Origin: Galbula dea
Taxonomy: Eukaryota > Chordata > Aves > Piciformes > Galbulidae
Direction: 5' to 3'
Assembly (NCBI GenBank): GCA_013399015.1
Contig: VWZX01001042.1
Coordinates: 597,893-661,892, forward strand
Length of the DNA stretch: 64,000 bases
Each line of letters starts with the position of its first letter. The first letter of the stretch is position 1. A model generated the notes under the pieces. That model did no database searches, was not told the DNA's origin, and worked only from the letters and a program-made list of their open reading frames with translations. Both the position numbers and the translations under genes were made by a program. Shown one piece after another: positions 1 through 11,600 of the stretch.

Positions 1-1334
1 CAAACAATGCATTTTATTCTCTAATTTGCCTAGGGTTTTAGTATGTCAAAATGTATAAATGTATTTCACATCCAGCACTTACAAAGTAAGGCACAAAAAA
101 GCACACAAGACTTTGGTAAAAAGCATCCAACAAGGTTATCCAGAAAGCTGAAGGCACGTAAGCCTGCAAGAAAAAAAGAGATAAAGGCATTGAAACAAAT
201 GGAACAAATTGCTGAATCCTTAATGAGCATTCATTTGGATTTGGGGAAAGATTATCTGCAGAAGTAATTGCAGTTAGTTTCCCAATGAAGTGGCATCTTT
301 TGTGTTAAGATAATAAGAGAAAAAGGAAGTAAAAGGAGGGAAGGGGAACGGGGAATGGGGAAAGGGCAGAGCCTTTCTCACTCATTGGCAGCAAACTGCT
401 GTAACAGTTCCATCACTTATGAAACTAGAGTTGCATGTGCCCTCACTCAGATATATCCCATTCCTTCAGGCACTAAATTGCTCACATAGGTGAGCATTCT
501 AGTCACCTAGAACTTTGTCTACAATTAGTGGAGAGATGGGTTTCTCCAACAAGCCATTCAGCCCTTTCAAGAAGTGAACTTCTCCCTGGACGTGGTGTGG
601 GAAACTTCTCTTCTTATATGCCTGTCAGGGAAGTGTTTTAAATTACTGAAGACTAATCCAAGTTACTGTCTACTTTTACAGCTTGTACAAAGCTTTGCAT
701 TTGTGATGTCATGCTGCAATATTGTGCTATTACATCTTTTAAAACATTTCTCTTTCTTCTATACTGCACTTAATTCTTAAACAATTATTTCACTGTTCTT
801 CCATGCAAGAAAGGAAATTATATACTATTTAACTCCAACCACAGACCAAGGCAATGCTGTGCTGGACAAAAGAGAAAAACTGATAAAATTTAGGGGGGGG
901 GAAAAAAGGAAAAAAGGAGGGGGAGGAGAGGAAGAGAAAGATTTGTGTGAAGTAGTAATTCTAATTATGCTGCCTCAAAACCTTCATCTCAGCTCAAATC
1001 ACTATATATGTCCTGAAGATCAAAACAAAGGGCCAAATCCTGAGGCCCTGTAACCTTTATCTAGTCAAAACTCTCTGTGACTGACAAAGCACAGACCTGT
1101 TCCAGTCAGTTCACAGAGGCTACCAAAATAGTACTTAGTTTTGCAAAATACTGTAAACCAAGTAGCAAAGTATTTAAGGGTATGTAAAAAGAAAGTAAAA
1201 GTCCACAAACAAAACAAATCCTGTATGATTCTTTCCTTTCTAAACCAGACCTAGACTTATGCCAGATTATACAGATGAGACTCCACAACTAGTACACAAC
1301 ATGGTGTAGCTCATTTTTTATAGTATTTGTTAGA

Positions 1335-1560
1335 AGAGAACAGAACAGAATATTGCAGTTGGAGGGGATCTAAACTGATCATCTAGTCCAACTGTCTGAT
1401 AACTTCATGACTGACCAAAAGTTAAAGCCTATTAATAAAGGCATTGTCCAAATGCCTCTTAAACACTGACAAACTATGGGCATCAACCACCTCTGTAGGA
1501 TGCCTGTTCCAGTGTTTGACCACTCTCTCTATAAAGAAATGCTTCCTAATAGCAAGTGTA
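1335..1560 (-). mobile_element. CR1 LINE 3' fragment, antisense
   Basis: Contains the complement of the CR1 3' end, including a diverged TTGGACTAGATGA-type box (about 1,380-1,392) and the older CR1 3'-UTR stretch with GTCCAAATGCCTCTT. Diverged, downstream of ATP10D exon 19 in its intron. Confidence 0.65.
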
Positions 1561-2450
1561 TTATCAAAGGGCTATGATCATCAAGAAAATGGTGAGTCTG
1601 AGGCAGCTCATGCTCAATGTCATATGCTCAATTCCTCAGACAGGAATCTCTCTATGCTACCATCTAGTCTGTCTCAGGCTTTGTATGTCATTTCCTTCAA
1701 CTGTTATAAAAAAATACTATTTAATTGTTAAATTAAAAATGTGATAGTTAAAATGATGCTATACTTCATGCAAAGCAAAGCAGAAACCATGAAAAAGCTT
1801 ACCAATTTATATAATTTTTATTCAGAAACTACCTCTTGCTCCCTGCAGTTTTCTGTGCTAAATATTTGGACAGAATTTACTTATAGAGCAGATATGATGT
1901 ATAATGTTTTCAGATAGGAGAAAGATGCCACTAGCAAATTCCAGAACACAATCATAAAGGGAAAAGAACTCTGAATGACAGGACTTTCTTGAGAATTATT
2001 TGAAAGGAATCTGCTCTGGTTCTTCTCCATTCCTCATTACTTTGGCAACTGAGACCCTTATATGACAATGAAAAAAACACTATCTAGTGCCTGTATCTTT
2101 AAAAGTAAGTCCAGATGCTCAAAAGGAATAAAACATTTTGAGGTAGCATGTTGACAGCTGAGGCAGTGAATGAAGTGAACATGCTGGTAATGTTTACCTA
2201 GCACATTGCTTCATGTGAAATCCTTCATGTCTCTTATCATTCAAATGTCTGATGAGATTGGGTGTATGGCTGAAAAGAGCCTACAAACACCTTTTGAAAA
2301 AACAGCTTATTTATGCACAAGCCTAGATGTTTTTCTAATAGAGAAAATGACTTTAAACTTCACAGTCACCTGATGTGAATCATGAAGGAAAGAAAAGGCT
2401 CAAATGCTAACAATTTCAACTTGCTTCTAGCCAAGCATTCTTTAGCTTAC

Positions 2451-2651
2451 CACAGAGTCCTGGCTCAGCATGTATAGCTGTGGGAGCTGCATGAGTATCT
2501 CTGCAGGCACATCTTTGTCCAAGACACCATAAATGATGGGTGGCACCGATGTAAAAAGGAGATTGAAAAAAATCAAGATCCAAGAGTCAATCATTGATGT
2601 GCCTGAAAATCCACAGAAGAACTGGTACCAGAACAGGAGGTTGACGTAGGC
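2451..2651 (-). CDS. ATP10D: ATP10D exon 19, M5-M6 (residues 1114-1180)
   Basis: Acceptor TTTTCAG at 2,653-2,652; donor GTAAGC at 2,450. Encodes AYVNLLFWYQFFCGFSG, M6 (LIFFNLLFTSVPP) and IYGVLDKDV. It is the last ATP10D exon in the window. I saw nothing like the next family segment (HTFWITLLDAFY) in 1-2,450. Confidence 0.95.
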
Positions 2652-5600
2652 CTGAAAAGTCAAAGATGACAGGATAAAATGTTACCTGGAGACAAGTGTT
2701 TTAAAAGTCAGAAGGAAAACAGGCAGATCTTACTTTTGACTACAGTAACCTAAAAAATTAAGAATAGATGCTGTGGAATTCATGCTAATCCCACACTTTG
2801 AAATTATATTTAACTAGCACACAGCTTTACATTTCAAAACTGGATAAGACTTTTTTAAAGTCACACTGCCACCACATTAGTAATGCCTGTTACCCACTGT
2901 TTAATCAAACCAGACAAGTGGGAAATTCAGTCCAAAAATAAGAGTCTCTAGTCTCTGCAAACATAAGTAAGAAACTCAATTGTCTGACATATCCTTTTTG
3001 TGTCTTTTTGAACCCATTCACAACAGAAACTAAAAAAGAACATACAGGCCTACTAAACCCTGCAGCACTCTCAAATGCACAAAGTGTGATTTCCCTAGAA
3101 TGGGAGAGCTACATACCACATTCTTGTAGAAGTAGTAAAGCACCATGTTGGTAAGTCTGGTGTAACACCAGTGACCATGGACAAGCAGCAGCTTCCTGAG
3201 GTGTTTAAACTGAGAGATTGCAAAGTCACTTGCCATCACAGCCTGCAACGCACAGAAAGGGTAGGGTTATAGTCAAACTGTCAAAGACAAGCTTCAGATT
3301 CTACCTATCTACTAAGGATAGTAGATAAGGAACCTATCTACTGTTGGAAATACTTATTTTATGATTTTTTTTTTTTAGAGACAGTGCTTATGGTCTTACC
3401 CTCACTCAGCTCTGAGTGCCTCCATACAATATTTTACAGTAACACACAGCTCAGCTGAAGACAACTTAAGCAGAAGCATGGCTGTCTTTATTACTACACA
3501 ACTGCACAGAAACCACTGATGCTTAGGCTGCTTGCTTCCTAGCAGGGGACGTGAATATTAAGGAATTCGGTGAGAGGCATCAAGCTCTGTTGTTTGGAGT
3601 TAGAACCCCTGCAGCATTCAGTTTCTAAGTACTCCTGAAAACGTGCTGATGCCTGGGGTGAGCTCAGGCTGCAAACTCTTGTCTATGTATGGTAATGGAC
3701 GGTGTAGCCACTGGGCCTCCAAGGTAAATTCTGAACTGATTTAAAATGGAATCTGATGTCATTTGCAGCTGTCTTTGTATACACTACCTGCATCCCTTCT
3801 TGGCCAGATATTCCCACACCAGTGTCAGCCACCTGGATCATACTGACATCATTGGCACCATCACCTATAGGAACAGTAAGAGAGGAAAAATCAAACCTAA
3901 ACTCTCTTATTTGGAATGCAACCTACAGGCAGCTTCTCTGCCATCACATTGCCATGGAGGTGGAAGGAAAAGACAAATATAAAAGAACACTGCAGAGTTC
4001 ACAAAAAACATTTTTAGGGAAAACCTTACAGAAAACAGGATAAGTAAGCAGAAGGCCTGACTGAACAGAGCTTTAGTCTCCAAATGGGTATTAGCTGTTC
4101 CTTTTATCAGAATTTAGTTGATATGCTGGAACAGAATATAAGGGTGTTTTAAATCACAGTCAGTGATGTCCCCTCTCCCTCCCCATTTTGGGATGTTCTG
4201 AAGGAGAATGACAAGGAAAATCCCCTTACTTGCTCCTTTGGACACATTACATAACACTGTGCATGACTGCTGTAGTTCCTGTTGCATTAGACTACCATGA
4301 GTAAGTTTATGGTTAGTCTTCTGAACTAGCAAGTTCATCTTATGCCAGAGACAAGGGATTATCTTCCTTGCAAAGTAAATTTTGTGACAGATATTAACAA
4401 AAATATAGGAGAGAAGAAACTGGCTTCTGCTTCTTTTCAGAGAAGATATCCACAGGACCCACCTATAGCTAACGTCTTTGCCTTTAGCTTATGTCGCACC
4501 AGTCTGACCAGGACACTCTTCTGCAGTGGTGTGGCTCGGCAGCACACTACAGCTCGACATTTTTCTGTCAGTTCCAAGAAAATATTCTGTAGGCTGTCAT
4601 GAAGAACATGCTCTAAAGTTCTTCCATCAATAACCAGGCCTGCACTGAACCCTGGAGCTTGGGTGGAGTGACTTGCACAGACATTCCCAAGTTTCTGATT
4701 GTTTTTTTTTTTGGCAGAAGTATTCTTCTCAAGGCCTTCTAAAATTTTGCTCATCACCAAGGCACAAGCATCCTAATTAGAGACAAGAGAAAGGCAACTT
4801 ATTAAATACAGTTTGTGTTCTGGGTCCCTTTTCAATTTATAAAATGCATATGGGACAACAAAAGTAAATGCTGTCCTTGGGTAGCATTTCACTTGAATCC
4901 ACAGAGGTTCAGACATGAGGCTGAATAACCCTTTGAAAACACAAAAGATGTAGTCTGCTGTTAATAAAAGTGCCTGTGATTTAACTTTGCTTAAGTAGAA
5001 GATTGGCTTGGGTATTGCACTAGAAAAAGGTGAAAAAAATCAGAAAATATTGATAGACTAACAGAAAAAACTACAATTACAGATTTTGTAATAGAATGAC
5101 AGAATTAATTAATATAAGATCTGCTGGCCTGCAGCAGAACTGCAGATCCCAGCGCACAGCAGGTTTTCCTGAGGCAGAGAAACACCAAGCCAGTGGAGAG
5201 CTCTGCCAGGAGCTGTCAGCTCTCATGGGTCTCATGGGAGATGCTGATGAGGCCTGGGCACTGTGAGGGCAACCACGGCCAACCCCATGTCGACAAAAAG
5301 GGGCCTGGGGACTGTGAGTGACCAGAGCGGGCAAATAGGGCCTGGTCTTCAGTTCGCACAGGGAGGACACAGAAGTGCTGCCAGCTCTGACCAGGAAGGG
5401 ATGGTTTCCACCTGGAAGAAGGCCATGACCACTCTACGCTCTGCACCCACCACAACTGACACAGCTGCTCAGGCAGAGCTCCAGTGGGAACATGCAGCCA
5501 CCTAGGTGCCAGGCTGCAGGGTGTGTCCTGCTCTTACATCAGTACAGGACGGCGGCAGGTAGAGGAACCCCTCTGCTTAGGGACAGAGCACTGGAAGGAA

Positions 5601-8600
5601 GTGAAGCAGGCTGAGGAGTATCGGGGGAACACAAGAGATTAGACTACTACAATTGCACCCTACCTTCACTGGGACAGGCCCAACAGAGAGAAAGGATGCA
5701 CGACATAGAGGATTCTCTATCCTCTCTCTGCCTGGCTGAACACAGTGAACTTTAATGAGATAATTCTTTGAACAGTTACACAAGACAAGCATGGCTGAGG
5801 GGATATATTCCACAAAGCAGTACAAAACTTAATTCAGTAGAATTTGCATGACAATAATTCTTATATTGCTTACATGCTGGAACTCACAGCTGTTTGAAAT
5901 CTCTAATAATGTCTGAAGCATGTAAACTCTCTAACCTACCTCAAAAAGAAATTAGGCAGTCTAGTCAATTAAAATAATTAATCATCATTTGGGGACTGTA
6001 TATGAAGAAACAGATGTTACAAACATATAAAGGATTTAATATTTTACACCCAAGAAGAAAACCATTAGTTTTCCCAGTATTGTCACCTTCTAAGAAATCA
6101 TGCTGTCTTTGGTTGGTTGGGAAAGCAAAGAACATTTCATTTTTCTGTATTGTCCTGTGGGTATAGCTTGATTGAATTTTTCAGCAGAGAAAAGAAAATG
6201 AAGAAAAGTGTAATTTTCTACTCACCCTACTCTGTGATTCGAGAGTGAAGATTCTGTCATCTGGTTCCAGCAGTTTACAAGCATAGGCAATGTTGACAGC
6301 TGTCTCTCTCTTGTCACCTGTCAGCATCCAGATTTTTATTCCTGCTTTCCGTAACGCCTGGATTGTGTCCGGAACACCCTCCTGCAGGCGATCTTCAATG
6401 CCAGTGGCACCTTAATTCACACAAGCAGAAAGATTAGTGCTGCTGTGTTTCTGAAACAAAGATGCTCTGTGTGCATCCACATCCCAAAACAGACACCTTA
6501 CTGGGACATGACTGGGAATTCCTCCCTTCCACATTTTTCTGTCCCAGAACCTATCACACACAAGATTGTTGACACATACCCTCAGGAGGCCTTAGGGGCC
6601 TCCCACTCTTCACAAGACCCTTTTGAGCCAACTTTCCTCATTCTCAGAGTTGTTTCATCCCACAGTGGCTATGGGACACAGGCTTCTCACAACAAATATA
6701 CTCCACTATTTCCACTTCCTCCCACCACAGACTACCCTAAACCTTCTTTTATGTATTGACTCAATCCCACCTATCTCAAGCCCCACTTCTCTCATTTTCA
6801 ACTCTGCTCCAGGCTGAGTTCTCTGTACCTTTTGTCCCAAGCCCTCACTTTTTCCACACAAACCCCCCATCTTCTTATATTTTTGCACACTGCTGCAAAC
6901 ACCTGCCGTTCCTCATCAGGTCTCTCAACTACTCATCCCTGCAGTACTTCCTGTCCAGGTGGTTTCAATTCATAGCACTAAACTCTAGTGTTTTGCCCTT
7001 CCTCCTGCCCACACTGCCAGCCTTAGCATATTCCCTCACAGGGAACAACTGTGTGGTTATATAAAGACTTTCAACAAAAAATACATAGACTTTAATAGAC
7101 AGAGCCTCTTTTCCAGGACATGGCACACAGATCTATGTCCCTAAAACCAGCTTATAAACCCTACCTTATGGTAACCATGAAGTAACACCACATCAGCATA
7201 ATGCACAAATCTCTGAAAAAACAGTGATTTACTACAGTACAGGATATTTTCATGGCTTTTTCACAATAAAAATGGTACTAAATCATTAACCAGGAGACAT
7301 GGTTTGGCTTTTCAGATTCTTGAGCTAAGAGAGTTTCCCAGAAACATCAGCCAGCTGCAGCTAGCTTAATTCTGAAAGATAAACAGCAAAAAAAAAAAAA
7401 AAAAACCAAAGCAGTTTTCCCTCTTAGCATGTTTCTAGTGTGGGACTCTAGCCAGCAATTTGTATATAAAGCCCTGACTGTCATATGAGGATGGATAAGA
7501 GTCAAAAAGTCAGGTGTATTTCTGATGCTACAGAAATGTCTTCAGTAAGTAGCTGTCAACATGGCACAGAGCTCATGGCCCCAGGTCACCTGAAAGATGA
7601 AAACATCCAGGTCTTTGCTTTGCACTCTGCCTGCATGTTGATGCAAGTCAACAAAAGAGGCAGGAAGGAAGATGCCAAGATCCATTTGATGCAAGCTTCT
7701 TTTAGAGACACTGCCAGGCATTGAGGGAAGACAGAAAAATGTTGCTTCAACTTGGGTGCTCTATACACTTAACAGTCCTCTTCTGAAGTATCTGATTGCT
7801 TTATAATCCAACAGAAGCCAGTTTCAATATGTATACTGCTGAGATCCAGATCTGTGCTTAGTTCAGTACTGCATATTAAGGCTACTCTTTCCAGAAACAG
7901 ATTTCCATTCAAATAAAGGCCTGAGGTTTTATATATAGCCATACAGATTTCAAACCTGCCTATGCAGTTGACTACAAACCACTTCTCTCCTCCATGATCC
8001 TGACAATACTGAGATTTGCTTGTTGTTCTTTGAGCACAACATCTTAAATTTCTCAGTCAGAAGAGGAAAGAGTTACAGCTGCAGCTACATCAGGTAATGT
8101 TTATTAAGAAAGCAAAGGAAGGCTCAGAGAACCAGAATAAGAACTGCTATAAGTAGTTTTACTCTGCAGTTCACAATGTACGTGTGCCCCAGGCAGGGGT
8201 AACTATGCCACCAGAGGTACTGAAAAGAAACACCGTGGCAGTATAAAGCCACTTACCCTTCTTATTCTCACTCTCATGTAATATTAGGGCCAACCCTCAC
8301 TGCTTACTGTCCACCAGACACATGAAACAAAAAATGCCTTGGCCTACAGGACCGCAAGTCTCCACAGCAACTAGACTTGCCTCTCCTGACTCTAATGGAA
8401 AAGGGTATCTGTGTAGTACATCATCCCTTAAAACTATAGCAGCTAGCAGCACGGCTCTCGCTTCTCTCCAAAAATCTCAAGCCAGTAATCCCAGAATTCC
8501 TGTTAGGATCAAGGTTTATGACATTTGCCAGGAGCAGATGTGGCACAAAATAAAGAAAGTAACACAGTTCTACACAATAGGATCTGTCTCTCTCCAACTC

Positions 8601-11600
8601 CTAGCATGAGCTGCCTTTACCACCACAGTTAGGTCTTGCACTTTGTTCTGCAAATGTTATTTGCTGGGCAATCCTCTAGAACTATTATCCCAGACTGCCT
8701 GAAGTTCTTTTACACAATCTACACCAAATTTTTAAATTTTGTTTTGGTCTCCCCATTTCTGCACAGTTGAATGACCGCCAGAGGAAAGGTTCCTGCAGGA
8801 GCATGCCTGACTTATCTCCATGTTATTGCAGAAGGACACAGCACAAGCATACCTGCTGTGCCACAAGTGCACCAGTGATGGAAAATATGCCTAGAAGTGA
8901 CATCCCTGTGAATGTCTGCCCAGATAGGCCTGGGATTTTTTGTTATCATTTCAAGTGCTTATGATGATGACACTTAAAAACTCTAAAGAGCACAAAAAGA
9001 AACCCAATTAAAAAAAAAAAACAAACCAACAAACCAAACTGTAAAACTTTACCCTTTACAAAAACCAGAAGAGCACTAGCTGTCTTCAGTGTGCTTTACG
9101 ACTAGTACAAACTTACCAGCCAGGTTTATGAAAATTCAGGAGGTTCAATAAATTCTAGGTCTGTTGAAAGCTATTTGTTACACAAATTCAGGTTAACGCA
9201 GCTCTCTGCAAGTAAGTTCCAATTAGGAACATCATAAGCAGTTTCCTGGGAATTAACAGCATTTTCTACCTACCAAGCAAAGTTAGTTCAGTCTCAAGCC
9301 TGACAGCAGATTCAAGCAGGAGTGCCTCTCTATTGTCAATACTGGTTTCTGCTAAAAAATGATGATTTAACCACTCAGCATATTCTGCATCACTCATCAC
9401 CTACAGAGAGAGAGAGAAAGCAGATTGTGAACTGGTTGAAGGACAGAAGTCAGAGAGTTGTGGTCAATGGGGTAGAGTCTAGTTGGAGGCTTGTGTCTAG
9501 TGGAGTCCCTCAGGGGTCAGTACTGGGACCAGTACTTTTCAATCTATTCATTAATGACCTGGATGAGGGAACAGAGTGTGCTGTCAGCAAGTTTGCTGAT
9601 GACACTAAACAGGGTGGAGTGGCTGACACACCGGAGGGTTGTGCTGCCATTCAGGGTGACTTAGGGGCCTAGTGGATGGAAGGATGACCATGAGCCAGCG
9701 GTGTGCTCTTGTGGCCAAGAGGGCCAATGGGATTGTGGGGTGTATTAGAAAGGGTGTGGTTAGTAGGTCAAGAGAGGTTCTCATCCCCCTTTACTCTACC
9801 CTGGTGAGGCCACATCTGGAATATTGTGTCCAGTTCTGGGCCCCTCAGTTTAAGAAGGATAGGGAACTGCTGGAAAGAGTTCAAGGCGTTGGAAGGGACC
9901 TCAAAAGATCATTTAGTCCAACCCCCTGCCAGAGCAGGATTCCCTAGACTAGGTCACAACAAAGCCTCCCTGACCGGGAATCGAACCCAGGCCGTGGCGG
10001 TGAACTGATGTGGGTCAACTTAGAAATTCCTCCTGAAAGAACGCTAAGATAAACAAAATGTGGCAATGAAAACATCTACTTAGCATCTAGAAGCAGTGAT
10101 GTCTGCTCCATTGATGCTACCACTCAGGTTGGTCACAGACTGTAAACATTAAGATATGCATTAGAAGGAATACCTTCTTAGCAACACACAGAGTACGCAG
10201 CCCTCTTCTGGCATAATCATCCAAATGCTTCTGAGTCCTTTCTTTAATCTTCTTTTGTTCTATTTCTGAATTATTAGCACCTACTATCAAACCAAAAGCA
10301 AAGAAAGTAAATTAAATATGCATTTTCCTAGGCTAAATTTAGCAGAAGATTTGGAAAGCTTAAATATGTTTTAAAAATACCAAAATGTTAACAGGTTTTA
10401 TTTTAACTATGAATGTATCTTCATATTTGCACAATGTACTGTGTCTGGAGCATGCAGCGTGCCAGTCTGCACAAGCAGTGAGGGGGAACCCATCTGGTAC
10501 TGATACATCTTTGGATGACACCAATATATCAAAATGTTTTCCTAAAATAAAATAATTTTCCAAAATAACTGGGCCACAGACATCCAAGTAGCTTTACTGT
10601 CACTGGTCAAGTGGCAGGGAGCTAAAAGGGCAGTCACAGAAAAGGGGTTTTTATTTAAATAACTGTTAAGAGGTGGACTATTTGGACAGGCATTCAACAC
10701 CTCTAACTGTGGACCTGTAGAAGTTAGGTGCCAAGTTTACTTTGAGAATCAAAGCAGGGAGAAGCACCTCTAGACATGAATTACCCCCCTAGTAAGATGA
10801 CAGATTTTGGAGGTACTGTTTCTGCCCCATGGCCTACAGAGGTATTTTATCTAAACGTTAGATGGTTGATGTTGGACAAGTTAAAATCCACCCTTGGAAC
10901 TGGAAATGTCCCCCTTCCTCACAAAGATCAGTCAGTCATGGAATATACAAACCAAGCTCCCTTTTGCATAAAACAAGCCTTTAAAAAGAACTTTATACTA
11001 CTTTCCAAGTAATTAAAAAAAATTTGGAATATCTTCTGAACTTAAGCATATTTAGGTATTTATTTCTAAACACACACAGGTAATTCTTTACTGCTATCAG
11101 TTAAATATTAATGACTGTTTGCTACAGCGTATGAATATATCAGTTAGTGCTTTAATAACATGGAGCATTCTCCTGTGTCAGATTCAAAAAAACATTTACC
11201 CCCCAAACAACAAGGCCCAGCAGGAGGCACCACACAACTTTACAAGTATTATTACACCTAGAAACACAGAAATAGTCAGTAGTCAAGGGAAAAAACCCTC
11301 AAAAAGCACTGATGGGTGACATTTGCTACTGATACCTCTCTACAACAGCTCAGAAACACTAACATAGGTAAAGGCTAGAATGTATCTTGCTCTAATAAAC
11401 ATATTAAGCTGCTGGAGAGTGTCCAGAGGAAGGCTACGAAGATGGTGAAAGCTCTGGAGGGGAAACCTTATGAGGAGCAGCTGAGGTCATTTGGTTTGTT
11501 TAGTCTTGAGAAGAGGAGATTGAGAGGAGACCTCATAGCTATCTTCAACATCCTCACAAGAGGTAGCATAGGGGCTGGTACTGATCTTCTCACTCCAGTG

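Noticed and set aside
43..267. Lys-rich 74-codon plus-strand frame resembling a Myb/SANT-type peptide
   Set aside because: The Lys richness follows from A-rich DNA inside the ATP10D locus; no domain could be confirmed.
9412..10001. Twin-priming inversion as the source of the opposed CR1 fragments
   Set aside because: The inverted internal part lies downstream of the tail rather than upstream, the wrong order for that mechanism.
9967..10004. Functional tRNA-Glu gene
   Set aside because: Only the 3' half is present, the A-box and 5' acceptor strand are missing, and it runs into a CR1 tail.
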